From Lentzea sp. NBRC 102530 (GTDB lineage: Bacteria > Actinomycetota > Actinomycetes > Mycobacteriales > Pseudonocardiaceae), in contig NZ_BSTF01000002.1 of assembly GCF_030269365.1 (NCBI RefSeq), positions 248,001-312,000 on the forward strand: a stretch of DNA of 64,000 nucleotides. Direction: 5' to 3'. The notes beneath the pieces were generated by a model. It worked only from the letters and a program-made list of their open reading frames with translations, was not told where the DNA came from and searched no databases. A program made the translations under genes and the position numbers. The first letter of the stretch is position 1; the number at the start of each line of letters is the position of its first letter. Positions 1 through 11,224 of this stretch are shown here, in pieces.

Positions 1-2074
1 CGGTGAAGTGCAGCGTCGTGCGCTTCTCCGCCCACGGCCCCGTCGGCAACGGCCCGGAGCCGCTGTACCCGCCCGCCTGCAACGACCCGAAGCCGCGCGA
101 GAACGCGAACGCGCCGATCTTGGAGTACTGCTCGTTGATCCACGTGTCCGGCGTGACGCCGCGCAACGACGACCCCGAGCCGTCGCAGCACCAGTCGAGC
201 CACCAGAAGTCCGTCGGCATCTTCCGGTGCAGCTCCAGGTACGCCCGCAGCTGGTCCGGATCGGCCCAGTCGAAGACGTAGCAGTTCGCGCAGGAACCCT
301 TCGCCAGCTTGCCCTTCGCGGTCGCCTGGGCCTGCGCGAAGTCCGGGTCGTCGCCCTGGATGCTCGGGTGGATGTTCAACGTGCTGTGCAGGCCCTCGCC
401 GTGCGCCCAGTCCAGGAACCCCTGCGGGTCGGGGAACTTCGCCTGGTCCATGCGCCAGCCGTTCCACAGGTTGTGCGCCTTGAAGTCGGTGTCGACCACG
501 AGCACGTCGAGCGGCACGCCGTGCTGCCGGAACGCCGGCAGGATCCGGTCGCGGTAGTCGGCGGCCGTGCGGTCGATGTACTCGGAGTACCAGACGCCGT
601 AAGCCCACTGCGGCAACACCTTCGGGCCGCCGGTCAACGTCGCGAGGTCACCCAGTGCGGCCTTGTGGTTCGTGCCGTACCCGAACACGTACCCGTCCTG
701 GTACGGCTGCGCGCCCCGGTCCCCGCGCGGAGTTCCGTTGCGCAGCGCGGAAGGCGTGTCGTCCAGCAGGTACCAGCCGTCGCGGTACAGCAGGCCGGGC
801 GTGAGCTGAGGATCGCCGTTGTTGCCCGTGTAGCCGTCGAGCGAACGCCGGTACCCGCCGAGTGCCAGGTGTTGCACCGAGTTGTTGAGGCCGATGGTGT
901 CGAGGTTGACGTGGCACCCGGCGTCCGGGCACGTGACGGTCAGGTCGGAAGTGCCTGAGGGCAACGGAACCGAAGCCGTCGCGGTGGCCCACGTCTTCCA
1001 GTCGGCCGTCACGGGCAGCACGACCGCCTGCCCGTTGACCAGCACGGTCCTCGGCTCGTGCTTGCCGTCGCCCCCGACACCGTTGGCGTACCGCACCGTC
1101 ACCGGGTACGTGCCGGCGGCGGGGACGCTCGACACCCGCTGGGTCAGCCGCGTGCCGCCGACGAGTTCGGCGACGAACCCGGTGCCCGCGAACCCGGCGT
1201 GCTCGTCCGCGATCTTCGCCGCCCCGCTCACCGCCCCGTTCTCGGCCTCGCAGGTCGTGCCGAACCGGCAGTCGTCGATCGTCCGGACGGTGGGATAACC
1301 CTGGTCGCCGCTCAGCAACGCCAGGCTGTCGACGTTGACGTTGCCCGAGTCGGCCGGTCCGCGCGTCAACGCGACGCGGTGCTCGCCCGCGGCCAGGTCG
1401 ACGTCGGCCGACACCTGCTGCCAGGCGTTCCAGTCCGCGGTCGCCGGCAACGTGAGCTGCCGGGGAGCCTGACCGTCGACGGAGAGGCTCAGCGTGCGGT
1501 TCTCGTGCTTGCCGTCGCCGCCCTGCCCGTTCGCGTACTTCACCACCACGCGGTGCCGACCGGCGGCAGAAGCACGCACGGTCGCCGTGATCCCGTTGTT
1601 GCGGTAGGAGAACCCGGCGACGAACCCGGACCCGGAGTACCCGGGGTGGTCCGCCGCGACCAGCAGGCCTTCGCGGGCGGTGTCCTCGGCCTCGCACAGC
1701 TGCCCGGTCGCACAGACCACCCGCCGCCACGGGGACGCGGTCGTGCCGCCGGAACGCAGTTCGAGGTTGTCCGCGCGGAACGGCCCGGAGCCGACCCGAT
1801 AGCGCAGGGTGAGAGCCGACGTGGTGATCGTCAGCCAGCCGTCGGACACCCGCGAGGTGTAGGCCGTGCGCGGGAAGGTGCGGTTTACAACGTTGTAAGT
1901 GGCCTGGTCCTCAAAGCGGCGGTCCCCGGCGAATTCCGACCGGATCAGCGTGGGGGAGAGGACCTGGAACCTGGCCTGCCCGGAGATCACCGTGCCGTTC
2001 GGCTGGGCGGTCGCGGGGGCCGGGAGCCCCAGGGTGAGTAGGGCTAACAGGGGGACTAACGCGCGTTTGCGCAT
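1..2074 (-). CDS. Secreted GH31 glycoside hydrolase with two CBM35 modules (3' end outside window)
   Basis: Probably an exported retaining alpha-glycosidase (alpha-glucosidase/alpha-xylosidase class). The start is the ATG ahead of a clear signal peptide, with cleavage expected after residue 23 (ATA|QPN). Residues about 24-105 look like the N-terminal sandwich of GH31. Two CBM35-like modules follow (about 120-245 and 265-385), each with a CEAE opening and an RYANG/KYANG core, inserted before the barrel. The barrel begins near residue 400 and carries the GH31 blocks VLVVDTDF and LNIHPS, and the nucleophile Asp627 in FWWLDW. The last visible residues, RTTLHFT, lead into the conserved FTGDT segment, so only the C-terminal part is missing. 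An inverted repeat lies 32 bp upstream. Family assignment is firm; substrate is unknown. Confidence 0.88.
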   Translation of the reverse strand, partial: MRKRALVPLLALLTLGLPAPATAQPNGTVISGQARFQVLSPTLIRSEFAGDRRFEDQATYNVVNRTFPRTAYTSRVSDGWLTITTSALTLRYRVGSGPFRADNLELRSGGTTASPWRRVVCATGQLCEAEDTAREGLLVAADHPGYSGSGFVAGFSYRNNGITATVRASAAGRHRVVVKYANGQGGDGKHENRTLSLSVDGQAPRQLTLPATADWNAWQQVSADVDLAAGEHRVALTRGPADSGNVNVDSLALLSGDQGYPTVRTIDDCRFGTTCEAENGAVSGAAKIADEHAGFAGTGFVAELVGGTRLTQRVSSVPAAGTYPVTVRYANGVGGDGKHEPRTVLVNGQAVVLPVTADWKTWATATASVPLPSGTSDLTVTCPDAGCHVNLDTIGLNNSVQHLALGGYRRSLDGYTGNNGDPQLTPGLLYRDGWYLLDDTPSALRNGTPRGDRGAQPYQDGYVFGYGTNHKAALGDLATLTGGPKVLPQWAYGVWYSEYIDRTAADYRDRILPAFRQHGVPLDVLVVDTDFKAHNLWNGWRMDQAKFPDPQGFLDWAHGEGLHSTLNIHPSIQGDDPDFAQAQATAKGKLAKGSCANCYVFDWADPDQLRAYLELHRKMPTDFWWLDWCCDGSGSSLRGVTPDTWINEQYSKIGAFAFSRGFGSLQAGGYSGSGPLPTGPWAEKRTTLHFT

Positions 2075-2105
2075 CCGTGCTCCTCGTCTGACGCCGTCGG
2101 CTTCC

Positions 2106-2131
2106 GAGGTGTTCAGGAACGTGAACACCTC
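2106..2131. promoter_or_regulatory. Inverted repeat upstream of the GH31 gene, candidate operator
   Basis: A perfect 10-bp inverted repeat, GAGGTGTTCA and TGAACACCTC, is separated by 6 bases. It sits 32 bp upstream of the GH31 start codon, where promoter and operator would be expected. No adjacent regulator gene is visible to pair with it. It lacks a T-tract and lies upstream of the gene, so a repressor site is likelier than a terminator. Confidence 0.55.
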
Positions 2132-2313
2132 TCACCCTGGCGTGACGGTGTGGAGCGATCAAGAGGCCAGTCAGCGCAGCACCCTGTAGGTCACATGCGT
2201 GAACGCCGCGCCGGGCCGCGAGGACGTTTGCTCCAGCCGCAGCCGTCGATCGACCCCGGAGTCGGGCGTCCGGACTCGTCGCCTCCCATCCCGAGCTCCA
2301 CGCCGTGACGCAC

Positions 2314-2347
2314 GGCGGCCCGCCCGACCCTCCGGGCGGACCGCCGC
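2314..2347. terminator. GC-rich hairpin downstream of the DUF1062 gene
   Basis: The arms CGGCGG..CGCCCG and CGGGCGG..CCGCCG face each other across a short loop, 23 bp past the DUF1062 stop codon on the minus strand. There is no U-tract, as is common in actinobacteria. The rest of 2132-2370 shows no gene. Confidence 0.5.
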
Positions 2348-2370
2348 ACTCGCCGCAGCGCGGAACTCGG

Positions 2371-2919
2371 TCAGCGCTTGAGGGTGAAGGTGAAGTCGCC
2401 GGTGACCCTGCCGGTCAGCCGGACCGCCGACACCACCCCGCCCTCGGCGACGAGGCGTTCGACCTCACCCCGCGTCAGCCCGCACGCGTCCGCGATCAGC
2501 CGCGTCGGACGGACCGGGATCTTCGCCTCGAACCGGACCTCGACGTCGATCACGTCCCGGTCGAGGTGGTCCGAGCCGCCGGTGTCGAGCCGCCACGCGC
2601 CCTCCCAGTCCAGGGAGATGTGGTTGCGGCGCTGCACCACGGGGTCCTGCAGCAGTTCGGGCACGAGCGTGACGTCGTTGACGTGCAGGCGTTCCAGCAA
2701 CGCCGGCCGCACGGTGCGCACGTGCGCCCGTTCGAAGATCGTGAGCTTGGCCGTGTCCCCGCAGCCCTCGCAGAGCACGAGGAGCCAGGCGTCGAGGATC
2801 TTGTGGTTGGCGTTGACGCGGAACTTGCCGCTCGGCCGGAACCGGTCGGAAGCGCAGACGTGGCAACGCCGGCGGACGGCGGGAAGGCGGGTGGGCACGA
2901 CGGCCCAGGTGATGAGCAC
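2371..2919 (-). CDS. DUF1062 family zinc-ribbon-like protein
   Basis: Recognised as DUF1062 from the N-terminal pattern (VVPTRLP, then a Cys pair, then SGKFRVNANHK, then a second Cys pair LCEGCGD). From the GTG start chosen here the pairs are C19/C22 and C50/C53, which would make a small zinc ribbon. The C-terminal half (RPTRLIADACGLTRGEVERLV) reads like a helix-turn-helix or S4-like helical module. A longer GTG start at 2964 would add 15 residues, but family members usually begin just before W-x-V-x-P-x-R-L-P. The function of the family is not known. It lies downstream of, and on the same strand as, the amine oxidase fusion (126 bp gap), so the two may be cotranscribed. Confidence 0.8.
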   Translation of the reverse strand: MLITWAVVPTRLPAVRRRCHVCASDRFRPSGKFRVNANHKILDAWLLVLCEGCGDTAKLTIFERAHVRTVRPALLERLHVNDVTLVPELLQDPVVQRRNHISLDWEGAWRLDTGGSDHLDRDVIDVEVRFEAKIPVRPTRLIADACGLTRGEVERLVAEGGVVSAVRLTGRVTGDFTFTLKR

Positions 2920-3045
2920 AGGAAGACACCGTTCGGTGAGAAATCCGCAGCAAGGGGAGCGCACCGCTCACAGAGCGGCGCGCAACGAAGACCAGCGCTT
3001 GGGAAGACTCACGCGATGTACAACGGCACTCCCGGCCTCGACGAC

Positions 3046-6812
<3,767 letters not shown>

Positions 6813-6848
6813 GCAGTCCTCCTTTCTGGCAGTCCTCTGGGGACCTGA

Positions 6849-7328
6849 TCAGAACTTCGGCAGCACGCACATCGCGTCGAGGCCGAACACCCGGTTCAAC
6901 CTGCCGAACACGAGCCAGGCCCCGACGCTCATCGTGAGCTCCACTATCTCCACCTGCGTGTAGTGCTGGGTCATCCGCGCCCAGAACTCGTCGTCGAGAC
7001 CGTGGTGGTCCAGTGCGTACCGCTCGGCGTACTCCGCGGCCAGCTTCGCCCGGTCGTCGAGGGCGTCGGTGGTGCGCCACTGGGTCACCGCCTCGAGGAA
7101 CTCCTCCTCGACCTTCACGCCGTCGCGTTCGGTGCGGAAGTCCAGGCAGAACATGCAGCCGTTGATCTGTGCGATCCGCAGCCGCGCCGCCTCGAACTCG
7201 CGCAGCCCCAGCGTGGTGTGCTGGTACACGGCGAGCGAGAGCGTCGCGGCCGCCATGCCGATGCCCGGCACGAGTTCGCCCCACACGTACCCGATGGGGT
7301 CCTTGCCCTCGGGGATGTCGATGTTCAC
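6849..7328 (-). CDS. Carboxymuconolactone decarboxylase (CMD/AhpD-like) family protein
   Basis: An AhpD-like alpha-helical protein with the redox motif C58-x2-C61 in INGCMFCLDF and the EFEAARLR helix typical of CMD-family members. Such proteins act as peroxidase-type disulfide reductases or as small dehydratases/decarboxylases; which applies here is unknown. The GTG start at 7328 overlaps the stop of the upstream reductase-like gene as GTGA, so the two are translationally coupled and probably share the KstR-type operator ahead of that gene. Length is 159 aa. An antioxidant role beside an H2O2-generating cholesterol oxidase is possible but inferred. Confidence 0.8.
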   Translation of the reverse strand: MNIDIPEGKDPIGYVWGELVPGIGMAAATLSLAVYQHTTLGLREFEAARLRIAQINGCMFCLDFRTERDGVKVEEEFLEAVTQWRTTDALDDRAKLAAEYAERYALDHHGLDDEFWARMTQHYTQVEIVELTMSVGAWLVFGRLNRVFGLDAMCVLPKF

Positions 7329-8404
7329 GCCCTGCCCCTTCCGAGTTTGCCGGCGACCGGCCGCAACGGGACGTCGAGCGCGTCGTACAGGCCGGGTTCC
7401 TGGCCGGCGAGCCAGTCGATGGCGTTCACGATCCGGCCGACCGCCGTGGCGTTGCCGCCCGCGGACCGGTTCTCGCCCTCGTCCACCGCCTCGACCGACA
7501 CCTCGATGCGCGGCTGCCCCTTGATGATCACCTTGTGCGCGCCGTCGCCGGACGGCGGCATCGGCCAGTCCGTGGCGCACGAGGCGTGGATGCGGGTGAC
7601 GTGCTCGATCACGATCAGCGGCTCGCCACCGACGACGCCCTGCACCTCGAACCGGATCGCGCCCTGTGTGCCCTTCTCGAACTCGCCCATGGTCCGCGTC
7701 GTCACCGTCTCGTCCAGCGCGCGCCGGTCGACGGTCTCGCGGATCTCCTCGATCTCGACGCCCAGCGCCCGCGCCATCAGCCGGATCTGCCCGCCCCAGA
7801 TCATGGTCGGCACCGTCGGCATGATCATCGGCGCCTGGTAGTCGAGCGGCTGCCCGAACCCGATCAGCCACCGCACCGCGTCGGGCTGGTCGTAGGTCGA
7901 GTAGTCGAAGATCTCCTGGCAGCGCACGGCGTCGATGGTGTGGCCGAGGCCGCTGACGATCAACGGCAGCACGTCGTTGCCCCAGCCCGGGTCGACACCC
8001 GAGACGAACAACGACCCGCCGCCGTCCTTGATCGCCGCTAGAACTGGTTCTCGCAACTCCGGCGGTGCGCTGCGGTGGTCGTAGAGCGCGTACAGCGACG
8101 GCGTGACCACGACCGCGCCCGCCCTGATCGCCCTGGTGATGTCGGCGAGGGCCTCGTCCGGCCGGATGTCGCCGGAGGCCGCGTACACGACCGCGCGCGG
8201 ACTCGTGGCCAGCACCGCGTCGATGTCCGTGGTGGCCGCGACTCCCAGTTCGGTGCCCAGTCCCGCGAGGTCGCCCGCGTCCCGGCCGGCCTTCTCCGGG
8301 TCGTGCACGATCACGGCCGTCAGCTTCAACGCCGGATGGGCCTCGACGGCGCGTATCGCGCTGCGGCCCACGTTCCCCGTACCCCACACCACCGTGGCGA
8401 TCAT
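7325..8404 (-). CDS. Dihydrodipicolinate-reductase-like NAD(P)-dependent dehydrogenase
   Basis: The N-terminal Rossmann motif GTGNVGRSAIRAVE (from residue 8) is followed by an alpha/beta domain typical of the DapB-like / 2,4-diaminopentanoate dehydrogenase-like family. Many actinobacterial paralogs of this family have no proven substrate. It is not expected to be the lysine-pathway DapB, which is shorter (about 245-270 aa against 359 here). The ATG at 8404 sits directly before the Rossmann strand. A consensus KstR-like box begins 15 bp upstream of the start, and the CMD gene follows with a GTGA overlap. The regulation suggests a part in sterol or lipid metabolism; the reaction is unassigned. 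Confidence 0.8.
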   Translation of the reverse strand: MIATVVWGTGNVGRSAIRAVEAHPALKLTAVIVHDPEKAGRDAGDLAGLGTELGVAATTDIDAVLATSPRAVVYAASGDIRPDEALADITRAIRAGAVVVTPSLYALYDHRSAPPELREPVLAAIKDGGGSLFVSGVDPGWGNDVLPLIVSGLGHTIDAVRCQEIFDYSTYDQPDAVRWLIGFGQPLDYQAPMIMPTVPTMIWGGQIRLMARALGVEIEEIRETVDRRALDETVTTRTMGEFEKGTQGAIRFEVQGVVGGEPLIVIEHVTRIHASCATDWPMPPSGDGAHKVIIKGQPRIEVSVEAVDEGENRSAGGNATAVGRIVNAIDWLAGQEPGLYDALDVPLRPVAGKLGRGRA

Positions 8405-8418
8405 GCGAGTAGCGTAAC

Positions 8419-8432
8419 TAGAACACGTTTCA
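8419..8432. promoter_or_regulatory. KstR-like operator, full consensus match
   Basis: TAGAACACGTTTCA fits TNNAACNNGTTNNA at all fixed positions. It occupies the 43-bp gap between the GH99/71-like gene stop (8448) and the reductase-like gene start (8404), both on the minus strand, and would cover the promoter of the latter. Base composition is A/T-rich against its surroundings. Confidence 0.65.
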
Positions 8433-8447
8433 GTTTTCAAGGGTCCA

Positions 8448-10106
8448 TCAGGTGTAGAGCCGCACCCCCGCCAGCTGTCCCGCCGGCCAGCCCGTGTTGC
8501 CGGTGAAGGTGAGCCGCACGTACCTGACCTGTGTTCCGGGGAGGACGGCCGTCGCGGAGTTGCCGGTGGCGGGGTCGAACACGTACCCGGCCCGGGTGAC
8601 GAGCGGACTGAACTGCTGACCGTCGGCGCTGCCCTCGATCGTCACGGTCTGGGTGCGCCTGCCCCACGCGGGGTTCGGCGGGAGCGAGAGGACCGCGCGT
8701 TTCAGGGCGGCCGCCGTGCCGAGGTCGACCTGGATCCACTGGGGGAAGGCGTTGTTCGCGCTCTCCCAGTAGGAGTGCGGATCGCTGTCGACGGCGAACC
8801 CGCTGCCGTAGTGCTGGGTCTGGGAGCTTTGCGTCGTCGGCCGCCCGGCGGCCAGGTCGACGTCCGGCGCGGGCGGCCCGCCGAGCCACGGCTGGGTGGG
8901 CCTGATCGCGGTCAGGGCGATCTGACCCTTGAGCATCCGGCCGCCGTCGCCGGTCAGGCGCAGGTAGTAGTCGGCCGAGCAGCGGGTGCCGTCCTCGTCC
9001 AGCGCCAGGTACCCGGACCCGGCCGGCACGTCCGACTGCGTCTCGGCGGTCTTGCAGATCTGGTTGCCCTCGTTGAACTCGTCGAACATCGAGACGTAGA
9101 TGCCCTGCGCGCCAAGGCGGACCATGTTGTAGAACTGCCGCCACATGAAGTCGCCGTGCAACCGTTGCCGCGAGCCGACGTCGCCCGGCAGCACACACGG
9201 CTGGTAGTCGATCCCGCGTGCGTCGCACTCGGCCTGGTCGGGCAGGTTCACGTTGGCGTGGAAGCGATCCGTGTCCGCGGGAGTGCCGATCCGGCCGACC
9301 ATCCACGGCGAGATCATGTCGAACGACCGGTAGACGGTGCCGAAACCCTTCCGCGAGTCCTCGATCTCCAGCCGCCAGTGCGTCGGGACGCCGCCGATCA
9401 CGTAGCAGCCGCGCGCCTTGAACCAGTCGATGACGTCCTGGCAGGGCTCCGGCGCGAACGGCCGGCCGGGGTCGTTGAAGCCGAAACCCCAGATGCAGAC
9501 GACGGGCTTGCCGTTCTGCCGCGCGTACGCGGGCGAGGAGGTGTACGCGGACATCTTGTCGAGCCAGTCGGTCTTGATCTCCGACTGCATGTTCGTCCAG
9601 TTCGTGACGTCGTACATGATGTAGAACTTGCGGCCGGTCGCCTCGGCGGCGGGCCGGACGTGCGCGGTGACCGCGTCGCGGATCGGGCCCTCACCGCCGG
9701 TCGGGTCGAACCGCTGCAACGCCGCCGTGTCGATGTTGTTGTCGCGCATCCACTGGAAGTGCACGTCGACGGTCTGGCGGTCGTAGTTGGAGAACAGCGT
9801 CGCGGGGCGTCCGTCGTTCAGGTTCGCGAACGCCGTCTGGTACGTGCGCGCGTAGTCGCGGACGTCCGGCCAGGCGACGATCGAGCTGGTCGGGGGCGCG
9901 GGCGGCCGGCTCCAGTCGTTGTTCCAGTGCCACCAGCCGTCGAGCGGGGAGTTGTCGCCGCGGCAGGCGAACCAGCCCTGGTACCCGACGGTGATCTTGC
10001 CGACGACGTCGCCGGGTGGGCTGGCCGCCCGCCCCGGCGCGGGCAGGACCCCGAGCGCGGGAACGGCGAGCGCGGTGCTGAGCAGTGTGCGGCGTGACAG
10101 GGACAT
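8448..10106 (-). CDS. Tat-exported GH99/GH71-like glycoside hydrolase with C-terminal F5/8-type carbohydrate-binding domain
   Basis: The N-terminus has a twin-arginine signal (LSRRTLLSTALAVPALG) with cleavage near GRAA. Residues about 35-395 match the GH99/GH71-like TIM-barrel group: KITVGYQGWF, the GWWHWNNDW segment, TLFSNYD, and a probable acidic catalytic pair in YVSMFDEFNEG. GH99 enzymes act on mannans. The GH71-like relatives are poorly characterised, so the substrate stays open. Residues about 415-552 form a discoidin/CBM32-like sandwich (DSDPHSYWESANN, then FPQWIQVDLG). The ribosome site AAAGGAG lies 8 bases before the ATG at 10106. The length of 552 aa suits this two-domain layout. 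Confidence 0.8.
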   Translation of the reverse strand: MSLSRRTLLSTALAVPALGVLPAPGRAASPPGDVVGKITVGYQGWFACRGDNSPLDGWWHWNNDWSRPPAPPTSSIVAWPDVRDYARTYQTAFANLNDGRPATLFSNYDRQTVDVHFQWMRDNNIDTAALQRFDPTGGEGPIRDAVTAHVRPAAEATGRKFYIMYDVTNWTNMQSEIKTDWLDKMSAYTSSPAYARQNGKPVVCIWGFGFNDPGRPFAPEPCQDVIDWFKARGCYVIGGVPTHWRLEIEDSRKGFGTVYRSFDMISPWMVGRIGTPADTDRFHANVNLPDQAECDARGIDYQPCVLPGDVGSRQRLHGDFMWRQFYNMVRLGAQGIYVSMFDEFNEGNQICKTAETQSDVPAGSGYLALDEDGTRCSADYYLRLTGDGGRMLKGQIALTAIRPTQPWLGGPPAPDVDLAAGRPTTQSSQTQHYGSGFAVDSDPHSYWESANNAFPQWIQVDLGTAAALKRAVLSLPPNPAWGRRTQTVTIEGSADGQQFSPLVTRAGYVFDPATGNSATAVLPGTQVRYVRLTFTGNTGWPAGQLAGVRLYT

Positions 10107-10305
10107 CGCGAACTCCTTTGTCGGCGATTCGACTCCAGAGTGCAAGATGTGAACAGGATCACGCAAGAAGGTGACGGACCGGAACTTTTAGGTGCCCGGA
10201 CAGGGTGGACGAGCAGGACGGTGTCGCAGGAGTCGAGCTGGTGGGGGAAGCCCGGCCGGTCAGGGAGATCGCGCCCTTCGGCTTCTGCCGCAACGCTTTC
10301 GCGGT

Positions 10306-10340
10306 GCCGCGTCGCGCGTGTCCAGCGCGCGCGACGCGGC
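10306..10340. terminator. Perfect 13-bp stem hairpin in the 10107-10420 intergenic region
   Basis: GCCGCGTCGCGCG and its exact complement are separated by 9 bases. It lies about 80 bp past the stop of the small minus-strand gene at 10421, and is a likely terminator for that gene. The rest of 10107-10420 contains only the promoter region of the glycoside hydrolase; I see no gene in it. Confidence 0.5.
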
Positions 10341-10420
10341 GAGGCGGCACCGGGTTTCCCAGAGCGAGAAGTCAGCGGTGTGCGGACCGGGTGTAGCTGC
10401 CGGCCGAAGCCGGTGCGGGG

Positions 10421-10651
10421 TCAGCGGCTCGACGGGGGAAACCGCCCGTCCAGGCTGCCGAGCGCGACCAGGTCGGTGTACTGGTCCTGCCACGACCTCT
10501 CGGTCGCGAGCAGGTCGGAGAGCCGCTGCACCCACTCGTCGCCGACGGTGTGCGCGGAGCCCGCCGCGAGGTGGACGGCGGTCTCCTCCCGTGCCTTGAG
10601 CCATTCGGACAACGTCGGTTCGAGTGCCGGGCCACCTGCGTCTTCTGGCAT
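10421..10651 (-). CDS. Small hypothetical protein
   Basis: A 76-aa protein from the ATG at 10651 (an upstream ATG at 10675 gives 84 aa). It is helical and acidic, with the segments PTLSEWLKAREETAVHL and DEWVQRLSDLLATERSWQD. It has no signal peptide, transmembrane segment or Cys pair. Codon choice looks like real coding sequence. I do not recognise the family. The ribosome site is weak for both starts. A hairpin follows the stop at about 80 bp. Confidence 0.45.
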   Translation of the reverse strand: MPEDAGGPALEPTLSEWLKAREETAVHLAAGSAHTVGDEWVQRLSDLLATERSWQDQYTDLVALGSLDGRFPPSSR

Positions 10652-10793
10652 GGGCCGACCGTACGCCGCACGCATTACCTGTGCTGGTGCGCTACTGTGC
10701 GGAAGTCGGGGTACCAGGTGTCGGCAACCAGCCGCCGCGGTTCCCGATCCCCGTCCGGTCCGGTGTTCTCCGGCCGGAGACAGGAGCGCCGGC

Positions 10794-11018
10794 TTGCAGC
10801 CGGAACGCCAGATCTTCTCTCCTCCTCGATCTCAGCCGGCGATCGGTTTCGCGCAGGCGCGTCAGGCGGCCGAACGGGCCGAGTTCCACCAGCAGCGCCA
10901 GGCCGCCCGGCGCGTCGCGGAACGATCGCGTGACGCGGGCGACTGCCTCGACCTGCTGTCCATGCTCGGCCTGGCGAACCTGCCGGCGTCCACCGGCCCT
11001 GAAGGAGCACGCGCGTGA
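10794..11018 (+). CDS. Small hypothetical protein translationally coupled to the cold-shock gene
   Basis: A 74-aa frame starts at a TTG preceded by AGGAG at 7-base spacing and ends in TGA overlapping the cold-shock GTG (GTGA). The C-terminal 50 residues are a basic amphipathic helix (AAERAEFHQQRQAARRVAER) followed by CLDLLSMLGLANLP. There is no known domain, signal peptide or membrane segment. The overlap and good ribosome site argue that it is expressed, but the start is not certain and the region could instead be an untranslated leader of the cold-shock mRNA. Confidence 0.4.
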   Translation: MQPERQIFSPPRSQPAIGFAQARQAAERAEFHQQRQAARRVAERSRDAGDCLDLLSMLGLANLPASTGPEGARA

Positions 11019-11218
11019 CTCGAGGAACTGTCAAGTGGTTCAACGGAACCAAGGGTTTCGGCTTCATCGCGCCCGAAAGCGGTGGGCCTGACCTCTTCGT
11101 GCACCGCACCGAGGTGCGGGACTACGACTCCGGTGGCATCCCGGACAACCAGCTGGTGGAGTTCGAGGTCGGCCAGGGAGCGAAGGGACCGCAGGCGGTC
11201 TCCGTGCGGATGCTCTGA
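11015..11218 (+). CDS. Cold-shock domain protein
   Basis: A single cold-shock domain of 67 aa that binds single-stranded RNA/DNA as a chaperone. RNP1 is visible as KGFGFI (residues 13-18) and RNP2 as DLFVHRT. GTVKWFN opens the fold as usual. The loop DYDSGGIPDNQLVEFEV is slightly longer than in CspA. GTG start with GAAGGAG 9 bases upstream, overlapping the stop of the preceding small frame. The next gene, dinB, is convergent and ends 6 bp beyond. Confidence 0.92.
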   Translation: MTRGTVKWFNGTKGFGFIAPESGGPDLFVHRTEVRDYDSGGIPDNQLVEFEVGQGAKGPQAVSVRML

Positions 11219-11224
11219 GGTAGG

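Noticed and set aside
1885..1898. Perfect 14-bp palindrome TTACAACGTTGTAA
   Set aside because: It lies inside the GH31 coding region about 60 codons from the start and encodes ordinary domain residues (YNVVN). The signal peptide fixes the start upstream, so a role as operator is not supported, though its A/T content is striking.
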